This document shows, in pieces, positions 1-5,056 of a DNA stretch of 28,476 bases (position 1 is the stretch's first letter; each line of letters starts with the position of its first letter). The position numbers and the translations under genes are program-made. The notes beneath the pieces are model-generated. The model searched no databases. It saw nothing but the letters and a program-made list of their open reading frames with translations, and had not been told where the DNA came from. Source of the DNA: a virus; IMG/VR virus record IMGVR_UViG_3300032309_001811, positions 1-28,476 of that record. One strand, given 5' to 3'.

Positions 1-179
1 CTGCCGCCCTTGACTGGCTTGCCCTTTTTGGCCATCGCTGGCTTCTGGCCCTTGGCAGTGCCCTTTGCTGGCTTGCCCATCGCCATGCCCTTGCCTGCTT
101 TGTCGTTGTACACGGGGAACCCGGTCACTACCGGAGCTTTCCCGGAAACCTGAGCTAGATCATGCGGCGCTATGGCCAT
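1..179 (-). CDS. Partial Lys/Gly-rich basic protein (N-terminus only, runs off left edge)
   Basis: Reading leftward from an ATG at 179, an uninterrupted frame begins MAIAPHDLAQVSG and passes into a tail dominated by Lys, Gly, Ala, Pro and Met (KPAKGTAKGQKPAMAKKGK) before leaving the window. The opposite frames here translate to implausible hydrophobic strings, which favours this strand. A purine-rich GGGTGGGG lies just before the start. The gene would be divergent from the plus gene at 172: both start in the palindrome ATGGCCAT, so the first 8 bases are shared. I do not recognise a family; the basic tail suggests nucleic-acid binding, which is inference. It could also be non-coding, as low-complexity composition can imitate coding. 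Confidence 0.38.
   Translation of the reverse strand, partial: MAIAPHDLAQVSGKAPVVTGFPVYNDKAGKGMAMGKPAKGTAKGQKPAMAKKGKPVKGG
143..151 (+). promoter_or_regulatory. Leader element CGGAAACCT before the 172 gene
   Basis: One copy of the recurring leader element (C/G)GGAAA(G/C)CT, ending 20 bases before the ATG at 172. An inverted copy (GGGAAAGCT read leftward) occupies 135-143, so two head-to-head copies stand between the divergent reading frames. Function unknown; see findings. Confidence 0.5.
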
Positions 180-666
180 CCCCACCCTCAACAACCTGTG
201 GCGGATCACCCCAAAGGATGACCGTGAGCTGATCCGGGGCTATGCGGGCTGGCCCTTGTCGGTAACCAACCTCACCGAGCTGACCTCAATCCTCAACCGA
301 GTAGCGATCACCTCCGCCCCTGCTGTTCAGCAGGTACAGCAATGGATCGACGAGATCGAGACCCTGGAGAGCGACTACGCCGACCAGGTGGAAAGCGGGA
401 CGGCGCACCTCAACAATGCGGCGAGCTACGAAGGCCCAACCCCTGGCAAGACCCTCAGCCGCGACGACCTGAAGAAGAAGGCCGATGTCCTGGAGTGGGA
501 CACCAGCCTGCTGCGGGTCAAGTACGAATCGGGCGGCGCTGGTGGGACGGCCGGCGCCGTGCTCGGCGGTCGTTTGGTCACCTTAAAAGGGCGGATCTTC
601 CAGACCTTGGGGATCGAGCCGGTCAGCGGCGCCGGAAGCGGCATGGCAACCCTGGTGCGTAGCTGA
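172..666 (+). CDS. Putative head-completion/neck structural protein
   Basis: A 164-residue soluble protein with no signal peptide or membrane segment. The first half is mostly helical with acidic stretches; a Gly/Ala-rich segment (GGAGGTAGAVLGG, about residues 121-133) precedes the C-terminus. I do not recognise the family. Its place upstream of the tail-completion and tail genes, with coupled translation into the next gene (TGATG, one shared base at 666), suggests a head-tail connector or neck component. Head completion proteins of siphoviruses are usually 100-170 residues, which fits. The start is taken as ATG 172 because it lies 20 bases after the leader element; no strong Shine-Dalgarno sequence is visible. 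Confidence 0.65.
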   Translation: MAIPTLNNLWRITPKDDRELIRGYAGWPLSVTNLTELTSILNRVAITSAPAVQQVQQWIDEIETLESDYADQVESGTAHLNNAASYEGPTPGKTLSRDDLKKKADVLEWDTSLLRVKYESGGAGGTAGAVLGGRLVTLKGRIFQTLGIEPVSGAGSGMATLVRS

Positions 667-1139
667 TGGCCACCGACTTCGCCCCCTACGCCAACCTGCG
701 GATGCTGTGGCAGCCGCCAGGGACAATCACCAACTTCCGTGCTGGGGTGCCTGCTGCTGGCCCTGCGGTGGTGGTCGAGGCTTTTGCAAAGGCCAAAGGC
801 CGCAGCGAGCAGGATCTGCCAGGGGTTAAGGCTGGTGACCTGATCCTGGAGGGCTATCTGACCCGCTGGGCGCTGCTGGGTAACGCAAGCTGGCTGGTGG
901 CTGGTGCCTCGCTGAACTGGAACGACACGGGCTACAGGCCCCCTGGGATGCTGCCAGGCGCTACCGGGCAGGCGGTGCTCACCAACCTCACCGTGCTTCC
1001 TACGTTGGCCGATGGTGCCGAACAGGGGAAACTGAGGATGCTGGAGCTAAGCCAGCCGTTTGGAGTCGGCGGGATCGGGATTGAGCTACGCGAGGCTCTC
1101 GGGGACACGTTTAGGGCTGCCCTGTCCACCGCGATCTGA
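666..1139 (+). CDS. Putative head-tail joining (neck/stopper-type) protein
   Basis: A 157-residue protein, mostly beta-type sequence with aromatic motifs (LRMLWQPPG, WLVAGASLNWND) and a Gly-rich C-terminal region. Its ATG overlaps the stop of the preceding gene by one base, so it is probably translated by reinitiation. The size, the beta-rich character and the position between a neck candidate and the gp10-like tail-completion gene fit a head-closure or joining protein. No motif identifies the family, so the role rests on synteny only. Confidence 0.6.
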   Translation: MATDFAPYANLRMLWQPPGTITNFRAGVPAAGPAVVVEAFAKAKGRSEQDLPGVKAGDLILEGYLTRWALLGNASWLVAGASLNWNDTGYRPPGMLPGATGQAVLTNLTVLPTLADGAEQGKLRMLELSQPFGVGGIGIELREALGDTFRAALSTAI

Positions 1140-1143
1140 ACCG

Positions 1144-1179
1144 ACTAAGGAACAAACTAAGGAACAAACTAAGGAAGAA
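1144..1179 (+). repeat. Three tandem 12-bp repeats (ACTAAGGAACAA) in the leader of the 1182 gene
   Basis: Copies at 1144-1155 and 1156-1167 are identical; the third, 1168-1179, differs at one base. The array fills nearly the whole 42-base gap before ATG 1182. Every copy contains AAGGA, a Shine-Dalgarno core, so the start codon is preceded by three equally spaced possible ribosome-binding sites, with only the last at a normal distance. This gene lacks the usual (C/G)GGAAA(G/C)CT leader element. Confidence 0.9.
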
Positions 1180-1181
1180 CC

Positions 1182-1622
1182 ATGAGCATCCGAGTTGAAA
1201 CACAAGTAAGCGGTCCCGGTCCTGGGGAGTTGAGCGGGATGCTGCAGAAAATCAGCCGCGAGACCCTTGCTGAGTTGTTCGGTCGTTATCAGGCATCGTT
1301 TAACCCCTCAGCATGGAATTGGCCACGGGAGACGCAGCGCCGGGTGGGCACGGTCGGTAGCCCGCGCAACATTGTGGACACCGGCACCCTGCGCCAAAGC
1401 GGCACCTACACCTTCAGCGACTCCTACAGCATGGAGGCCCGCTGGAGCGCCAATTACGCCACCGCCGTGCATGAGGGCGCCCGCCTCCGCAATGGCACCA
1501 TCCTCCCGGCCAGGCCCTGGACTGATGCGGTCAGGGGCACGGTGCAGGTATCAGGCATCACGCCGTTCCCTCTCGGTGATCGGCTGCGCACGAGGATTCA
1601 GAGGGCAATCACGGGTCTCTAA
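1182..1622 (+). CDS. Tail-completion protein, HK97 gp10-like
   Basis: A 146-residue protein with the pattern of the HK97 gp10-like/minor tail family: NIVDTGTLRQS (about residues 62-72), then ARWSANYATAVHEG (about 86-99), then ARPWTDAV (about 109-116). In that family the order is D-T-G-x-L-R, followed by YA-x-x-V-H/E-x-G and P-x-R-P-W/F. These proteins sit at the head-tail junction and complete the tail or neck. The position just before the tail assembly chaperone agrees. The start is the ATG two bases after the 12-bp repeat array, whose last AAGGA gives correct Shine-Dalgarno spacing. Confidence 0.78.
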   Translation: MSIRVETQVSGPGPGELSGMLQKISRETLAELFGRYQASFNPSAWNWPRETQRRVGTVGSPRNIVDTGTLRQSGTYTFSDSYSMEARWSANYATAVHEGARLRNGTILPARPWTDAVRGTVQVSGITPFPLGDRLRTRIQRAITGL

Positions 1623-1624
1623 GC

Positions 1625-1633
1625 CGGAAAGCT
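1625..1633 (+). promoter_or_regulatory. Leader element CGGAAAGCT before the 1657 gene
   Basis: Copy of the recurring leader element, here flanked on both sides by TAAGCCG (1620-1626 and 1634-1640). It begins immediately after the stop of the tail-completion gene and ends 23 bases before the GTG start at 1657. Confidence 0.5.
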
Positions 1634-1656
1634 AAGCCGTTCGGTCAGGCTGACCC

Positions 1657-2364
1657 GTGCCCCTTCCCTTTGTCACCGCTCCAGAGATCCGAGTTGAGCA
1701 GGTGGGGGATGAAACCACCGGCATCCTGCAGTTCCCTGTCTTCAATGCCCTGCTAGCTGGGGAGCGGATGTTACTCGATGAGATCGACTACCAAAGCACG
1801 GTGAATGAGCAGACCCACCGTCTGGCCAGCATCATCCGCGAGATGGACGATCTACCCGAGGCCGATGCCAACCTAGTGGCCGCTCGCCTCATGGCTAAGC
1901 ACATCGGCATCCCGGTGGTGCTGGAGGCATTAGAGGACACCATTCGGCAAAGGGAGCATCGGTTGATCCGTGAAATCGACAATCGCCTGTCCCTACAGAA
2001 CGAGGCCCAGGTGACCCGCCTTGTTACCGCCGCGATTGTCTACCGCCTCGGCAAGGTGGACCCTGATTGTGCTGTGTGGACCGATGACGACACCCGCAGC
2101 TTGACCGAGCCCCTCCGTAACGCCATCTACGCCTTCATGCTCAAAGAGCAGCGTGGTGGGGCGGCACCGGCTGATCCTGCGGCAGCGTTGCAGCTAATGG
2201 CTGACAGCCTGGGAAAGCCCAGCCTGCTCCCACCGACTGGGGAGCCATCTTCTGGCGCTTGCAAGATTTCTGGCCCCACAACCCAGACTTCAACCGAGAG
2301 CAATTCGCCTGGTGCCCCGAAACCGTCATCTGCTCGGCGCTTGAAGAAGGAGCCAAGCTCCTGA
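1657..2364 (+). CDS. Tail assembly chaperone, short form (gpG-like, unshifted product)
   Basis: A 235-residue protein starting at GTG 1657. Residues 1-190 are mostly helical, charged and well formed (for example DEIDYQSTVNEQTHRLASII). Beyond about residue 195 the zero frame becomes a Ser/Pro/Thr-rich, low-quality tail (SSARRLKKEPSS), as expected where the true coding frame changes. A GGGAAAG slippery heptamer in the correct phase at 2211-2217 lets some ribosomes move to the -1 frame, which stays open to 2909. This is the architecture of the G/GT tail chaperones of lambda-type siphoviruses, which bind the tape measure protein and recruit tail-tube subunits. The gene lies before the major tail protein rather than between it and the tape measure, as in lambda. 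Confidence 0.72.
   Translation: MPLPFVTAPEIRVEQVGDETTGILQFPVFNALLAGERMLLDEIDYQSTVNEQTHRLASIIREMDDLPEADANLVAARLMAKHIGIPVVLEALEDTIRQREHRLIREIDNRLSLQNEAQVTRLVTAAIVYRLGKVDPDCAVWTDDDTRSLTEPLRNAIYAFMLKEQRGGAAPADPAAALQLMADSLGKPSLLPPTGEPSSGACKISGPTTQTSTESNSPGAPKPSSARRLKKEPSS
2211..2245 (+). promoter_or_regulatory. Programmed -1 ribosomal frameshift signal
   Basis: In the zero frame the codons are CTG GGA AAG, giving the heptamer G GGA AAG (2211-2217), an X XXY YYZ site identical to the lambda G-T slippery sequence. Eight bases downstream, GCTCCC (2226-2231) and GGGAGC (2240-2245) form a perfect 6-bp GC-rich stem with an 8-base loop, at the usual distance for a stimulatory hairpin. The -1 frame is closed by stops at 2172 and 2202 but open from 2205 onward, so the signal lies at the start of the overlap. 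After the shift the next codon is GCC at 2217. Confidence 0.85.
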
Positions 2365-2909
2365 GGGAGCGACTGCACGCAGCAGAACGCCCGATCGCCA
2401 ACCTCCACGCCTGGTACGCGACCGCTCATCGGGACTCCGATCAACGCCGCGAACCGTTCTCGATGGAGGAGTTCTGTTGGTTCCTGCCGCCTAAAGATCG
2501 GGAGATGGGCCAGGCGCCCCCTTCTGCAGCCGGTGCAGCGATGCTGGCCCTATGCGAGCAACACCAGGTGCCAGGGTTTGCGATGGCCTTCTACGACGCC
2601 CTGGCCACTGCCGGGGAGGGAACGCCACCACCTTCACTGCTAGCCCTACTGGCAGAGGACGCCCTACTGCTCGCCCCGGTTGAACATCAAGACAGCTGGC
2701 GGGGGCTACTGCTAGCAGAGGACAGTGCAGGAGGACAAGAGCGAATCTTTAGGTTGGCGGATGATCCGCAGAGGTTGGTGACCCTGTTGGTGCCGATCGC
2801 TCCCGATGCCGCAATGCCAGCATGGGCGGCGGCAGATTCATGGCTGCCCATCGTTCGATCTCCCGGTAGCACACCTCCACTGCCTCCGCTGCTGCCTGAA
2901 TCGTTGTGA
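2217..2909 (+). CDS. Tail assembly chaperone, -1 frameshift extension (T part of GT fusion)
   Basis: This is the -1 frame read after the slippery site. It adds about 230 residues to the first 187 of the upstream frame, for a fusion of about 417 residues. The extension begins AQPAPTDWGAIFWRLQDFW and continues as a Trp-rich, helical, natural-looking protein (NLHAWYATAHRDSDQRREPF, EEFCWFLPPKD), supporting translation well upstream of the internal ATG at 2259. In lambda-like tails the T domain contacts the tube protein while G binds the tape measure. The last 50 or so residues overlap the antisense AP2 gene and end in a Pro-rich tail, so the functional domain may finish earlier. Confidence 0.72.
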   Translation, partial: AQPAPTDWGAIFWRLQDFWPHNPDFNREQFAWCPETVICSALEEGAKLLRERLHAAERPIANLHAWYATAHRDSDQRREPFSMEEFCWFLPPKDREMGQAPPSAAGAAMLALCEQHQVPGFAMAFYDALATAGEGTPPPSLLALLAEDALLLAPVEHQDSWRGLLLAEDSAGGQERIFRLADDPQRLVTLLVPIAPDAAMPAWAAADSWLPIVRSPGSTPPLPPLLPESL

Positions 2910-3012
2910 AGTAGCCCAGCGACCAGCGCCTCCCAGCCCACCACACGCGGGCTTGGTACGGGCGCCGGTTGGCGTGGGGGCAATGAGAAACGCCGCGAGG
3001 GTAAGAAGCCAT
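2749..3012 (-). CDS. Small AP2-domain DNA-binding protein (antisense)
   Basis: An 87-residue protein whose segment RPYQARVWWAGRRWSLGYF plus the following TTIQAAAEAV (about residues 17-45) matches the AP2/ERF-like DNA-binding fold: a three-stranded sheet with Arg/Trp contacts, a Gly-x-F/Y turn, then an Ala-rich helix. Phage AP2 domains are usually joined to HNH homing endonucleases; here no nuclease half is present, so this may be a free-standing regulator or a remnant. It runs opposite to the flanking late genes and overlaps the 3' end of the chaperone extension by 161 bases. A GGGAAAGCT leader element ends five bases before its ATG. Confidence 0.62.
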   Translation of the reverse strand: MASYPRGVSHCPHANRRPYQARVWWAGRRWSLGYFTTIQAAAEAVEVCYREIERWAAMNLPPPMLALRHRERSAPTGSPTSADHPPT

Positions 3013-3017
3013 GCCAC

Positions 3018-3026
3018 AGCTTTCCC
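3018..3026 (-). promoter_or_regulatory. Leader element GGGAAAGCT before the AP2 gene (minus strand)
   Basis: Minus-strand copy of the recurring leader element, separated from the AP2 gene's ATG (3012) by five bases. The wider context AGGCGGGAAAGCT closely matches AGACGGGAAAGCT at 4573-4585, which also lies five bases before a start codon. Confidence 0.5.
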
Positions 3027-3056
3027 GCCTAAGCCGCTGAGAAGGCTTAAGCCGTG

Positions 3057-3065
3057 GGGAAACCT
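3057..3065 (+). promoter_or_regulatory. Leader element GGGAAACCT before the major tail gene
   Basis: Copy of the recurring leader element, ending 33 bases before ATG 3099. The surrounding leader (3013-3098) also holds two TAAGCCG copies (around 3030 and 3048), a possible stem AAGCC/GGCTT, and a small hairpin CCGGC-AGT-GCCGG just before the start codon. Confidence 0.5.
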
Positions 3066-3098
3066 GCGAGGTAACGCACCGGCAGTGCCGGAACCACC

Positions 3099-3932
3099 AT
3101 GCCTCAAACTTGGGAACAGGCTTACGGATTTAGGTTTTTCTTTGTGCCGATGAAGGCGGCTTCAGTAGACCTGAGCACGGTGACCGGCGGCGGCCTCGGC
3201 ACCGGCAAATTCATCAACAACACCACCACGCAAAGTTCTTCCGCCACGGTGATCACCGCCGGAACCGGTGACACCTTTGCGCTCGGGGTCGGCACCAAGG
3301 CGATCACCAATGCTGCCCTGGCCTCCAACGTGGCTACCTTGACCTTCGCGGCTGCGCACGGCATTGAAGTAGGCAAGCGGATTGCCGTCAAGGATCTGCC
3401 TGCTCCCTTTACCAGCCTGAACGGTTCGTTTGTGGTGGCTTCGGTGACCACTTCCAGCCCGTTCACCCTGACTTACGCCCTGACCGGCACCAACGTCACT
3501 TCCGCTGCCGTGACTGCTGGTGTGGTGGCTCCCTCGCTGCTGCTCGATGGCACCGATGCTCCGTTCCGCCTGTTGGGACTGACCAACATCCAGCCGAACA
3601 ACAGCACCAACAAGGAAAGCGTCATCATTTACGATGACGAATCAGGTAGCTATGACACCCCGATTCCCCTTTCGCGCACCAAGGACTGGAGCCTGGAAGG
3701 TGCCATGAACTACGCCGACCCTGCTTGGCGGGCGATGCGCTTCTGCGAGGAGTACAACGTCAGCGAGAAGCTGATGGTGAAGTACGCCGTCATCGGCCCC
3801 AATAACGGCAAGCAGGTGGAGTACGGCTACGGGTTTTTTGAGAACTACCAGCCCCAGCAGACGGCTGGCACCGTGATCAAGTTCCAGGTGTCCATGGCCG
3901 GTTACGGCAAGGTGGGCCTCGATCTGCTCTGA
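3099..3932 (+). CDS. Major tail (tube) protein with inserted Ig-like domain
   Basis: A 277-residue protein. Residues 1-60 and 150-277 look like a siphovirus tail-tube subunit, with a beta-rich C-terminal half ending YGYGFFENYQPQQTAGTVIK and then a Gly-rich strand. Between them, about residues 68-143 (3300-3527), lies a separate Ig-like module: ITNAALASNVATLTFAAAHG, a turn, then FVVASVTTSSPFTLTYAL. A related module occurs in the decoration-like protein at 17762-18445. Ig-like inserts in tube and capsid proteins are displayed on the virion surface and often aid adsorption. Position after the chaperone and before the tail terminator and tape measure supports the tube role; no motif proves it. 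Confidence 0.72.
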   Translation: MPQTWEQAYGFRFFFVPMKAASVDLSTVTGGGLGTGKFINNTTTQSSSATVITAGTGDTFALGVGTKAITNAALASNVATLTFAAAHGIEVGKRIAVKDLPAPFTSLNGSFVVASVTTSSPFTLTYALTGTNVTSAAVTAGVVAPSLLLDGTDAPFRLLGLTNIQPNNSTNKESVIIYDDESGSYDTPIPLSRTKDWSLEGAMNYADPAWRAMRFCEEYNVSEKLMVKYAVIGPNNGKQVEYGYGFFENYQPQQTAGTVIKFQVSMAGYGKVGLDLL

Positions 3933-3934
3933 TC

Positions 3935-4207
3935 ATGGCGATCACTGTTCGGGGGGAGACGTTTGAGGGCTACAACAAGCCCAAGCGAACCCCCCAGCAC
4001 GCCACCAAGAGCCATGCGGTGTTGGCCAAGGAGGGCGAAAAGGTGCGGCTGATCCGCTTCGGGCAGCAGGGGGTGACCGGTGCCGGGAAACACCCGCGCA
4101 CCGAAGACCAGAAGGCTCGGCGTGCGAGCTTCAAGGCCCGCCATGCCGAGAACATCGCCAAGGGCCCGATGAGCGCCGCCTACTGGGCCAACAAGGTGAA
4201 GTGGTAG
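3935..4207 (+). CDS. Small basic conserved phage protein
   Basis: A 90-residue, strongly basic protein starting two bases after the major tail stop. The C-terminal segment RASFKARHAENIAKGPMSAA, followed by YWANKVKW, resembles a conserved ending of small proteins in cyanophage and other marine phage structural clusters, though I cannot name its function. It is followed by a rho-independent terminator, so it closes a transcription unit with the tail-tube gene. Possible roles are a minor structural or DNA-binding protein; both are guesses. Confidence 0.7.
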   Translation: MAITVRGETFEGYNKPKRTPQHATKSHAVLAKEGEKVRLIRFGQQGVTGAGKHPRTEDQKARRASFKARHAENIAKGPMSAAYWANKVKW

Positions 4208-4244
4208 ATCAGCAAACAACGGAAATCCCGGTGTTTGATCCTTG

Positions 4245-4268
4245 GCCCCGGTTCTGCCGGGGCTTTTT
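4245..4268 (+). terminator. Rho-independent terminator after the 3935 gene
   Basis: A perfect 7-bp stem, GCCCCGG (4245-4251) with CCGGGGC (4257-4263), a five-base loop TTCTG and a run of five T (4264-4268). It stands 38 bases after the stop of the small basic protein gene. Confidence 0.88.
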
Positions 4269-4278
4269 CATGCCTGCC

Positions 4279-4311
4279 GTACTTGATGGGTACTTGACGG
4301 GTACTTGATGA
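4279..4311 (+). repeat. Three tandem 11-bp repeats (GTACTTGATGG)
   Basis: Units GTACTTGATGG (4279-4289), GTACTTGACGG (4290-4300) and GTACTTGATGA (4301-4311), head to tail. They lie between the terminator and the 3' end of the antisense gene ending at 4314. They could bind a protein or be slippage of intergenic DNA. Confidence 0.85.
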
Positions 4312-4313
4312 CC

Positions 4314-4592
4314 CTATGTCTCAGCACTAAACGGCTGACTGACCCGCTCCATGCGCTTGGCCCAGGTGTCGCCACCTTCGCGGCCCTTGCACGGGTTGAT
4401 GCAGGCGGGGTCGTTGACCATGTTGCAGACCAGGCCCGCTAGATCAAGTTCTGAGGCTTTCTTGCCGGTGCCTGACCAGTAGAGCTGCCCGTCAAGCCAC
4501 CGGGCGCCGCAGCGGGGGCAGGTGCGGGCTTCCATGGCAGCATCAGCGGTGGTTGCGGCAGGTTTCCGGTGCAGACGGGAAAGCTCAGACAT
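4314..4592 (-). CDS. Zinc-ribbon-like small protein (antisense)
   Basis: A 92-residue protein with CPRCGARW (about residues 24-31), then a conserved-looking core DLAGLVCN (about 50-57) and CINPCKGREGGDTWAKR (about 63-79). The CxxC plus C...CxxxC pattern is what a zinc ribbon would show. I recall similar small proteins with DLAGLVCN and EGGDTW from marine cyanophages, of unknown function. It is antisense to the late genes and lies in a gap with no plus-strand gene, after a terminator, consistent with an independently transcribed accessory (moron-like) gene. Its ATG (4592-4590) overlaps the ATG of the divergent gene at 4591 by two bases. Confidence 0.7.
   Translation of the reverse strand: MSELSRLHRKPAATTADAAMEARTCPRCGARWLDGQLYWSGTGKKASELDLAGLVCNMVNDPACINPCKGREGGDTWAKRMERVSQPFSAET
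4577..4585 (+). promoter_or_regulatory. Leader element GGGAAAGCT before the 4591 gene
   Basis: Copy of the recurring leader element, five bases before ATG 4591. It lies inside the first codons of the antisense zinc-ribbon gene, so it is shared by two reading frames. Confidence 0.5.
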
Positions 4593-5055
4593 GGCGCTAC
4601 CTAGGACCGCACAGGAGCTGTACGACCTGCTGATGGGCGATGCGGTGGTGGCAGCGGCGTTAGGCAGCTACACTCCTCGCGGCCAGAGCCCAATCCCTGC
4701 CATTGCAGTGGTGCGGCGCAATGAATCCCTGCCCGAGGGGCTGGCGGTGACCGGCCTGGAGGTGGTGATCCTCAACAACCCCGAATACACCACCGAGGCG
4801 ATGCTGACCGGGGAGCAGTCGCTGAACCCACAGTTCAGGTTGTATATCAGCGAGTGGTCACCGGCAAGCGACCTGCTGGCCCTCCAGGCGCTGACCCAGC
4901 GGATCATTGCCCTGTTGCCTGGGTGCCGTGCGATGCCGATCAGCGGTGATCAGCGCGGGCAAGGGGACCCGAACGGGCAGGGGATTGGGCTGCTCGATCA
5001 GTACGCCATCGCCTGGACCAACCCAGATCAGTACGTCGTGACACCAGGAAGCTGA
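4591..5055 (+). CDS. Putative tail terminator protein
   Basis: A 154-residue protein beginning MALPRTAQELYDLLMGDAVV. The N-terminal helix, a central beta section (GLEVVILNNP, FRLYISEW) and a later helix (LQALTQRIIALLPG) fit the alpha/beta fold of siphovirus tail terminators, which cap the tube during assembly. The reading frame is open from 4522, but the upstream part is antisense to the zinc-ribbon gene; ATG 4591, just after a leader element, is the better start. The stop is separated from the tape measure ATG by one base. Identification rests on size, predicted fold and place. Confidence 0.6.
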   Translation: MALPRTAQELYDLLMGDAVVAAALGSYTPRGQSPIPAIAVVRRNESLPEGLAVTGLEVVILNNPEYTTEAMLTGEQSLNPQFRLYISEWSPASDLLALQALTQRIIALLPGCRAMPISGDQRGQGDPNGQGIGLLDQYAIAWTNPDQYVVTPGS

Positions 5056-5056
5056 A

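Noticed and set aside
1657-2909. Sequencing-error frameshift in the chaperone gene
   Set aside because: A slippery heptamer in exact phase with a well-spaced hairpin at the frame junction makes programmed shifting much more likely than an error.
4522-4590. N-terminal extension of the tail terminator candidate
   Set aside because: The extension is the complement of the zinc-ribbon gene's start, and the leader element lies directly before ATG 4591.
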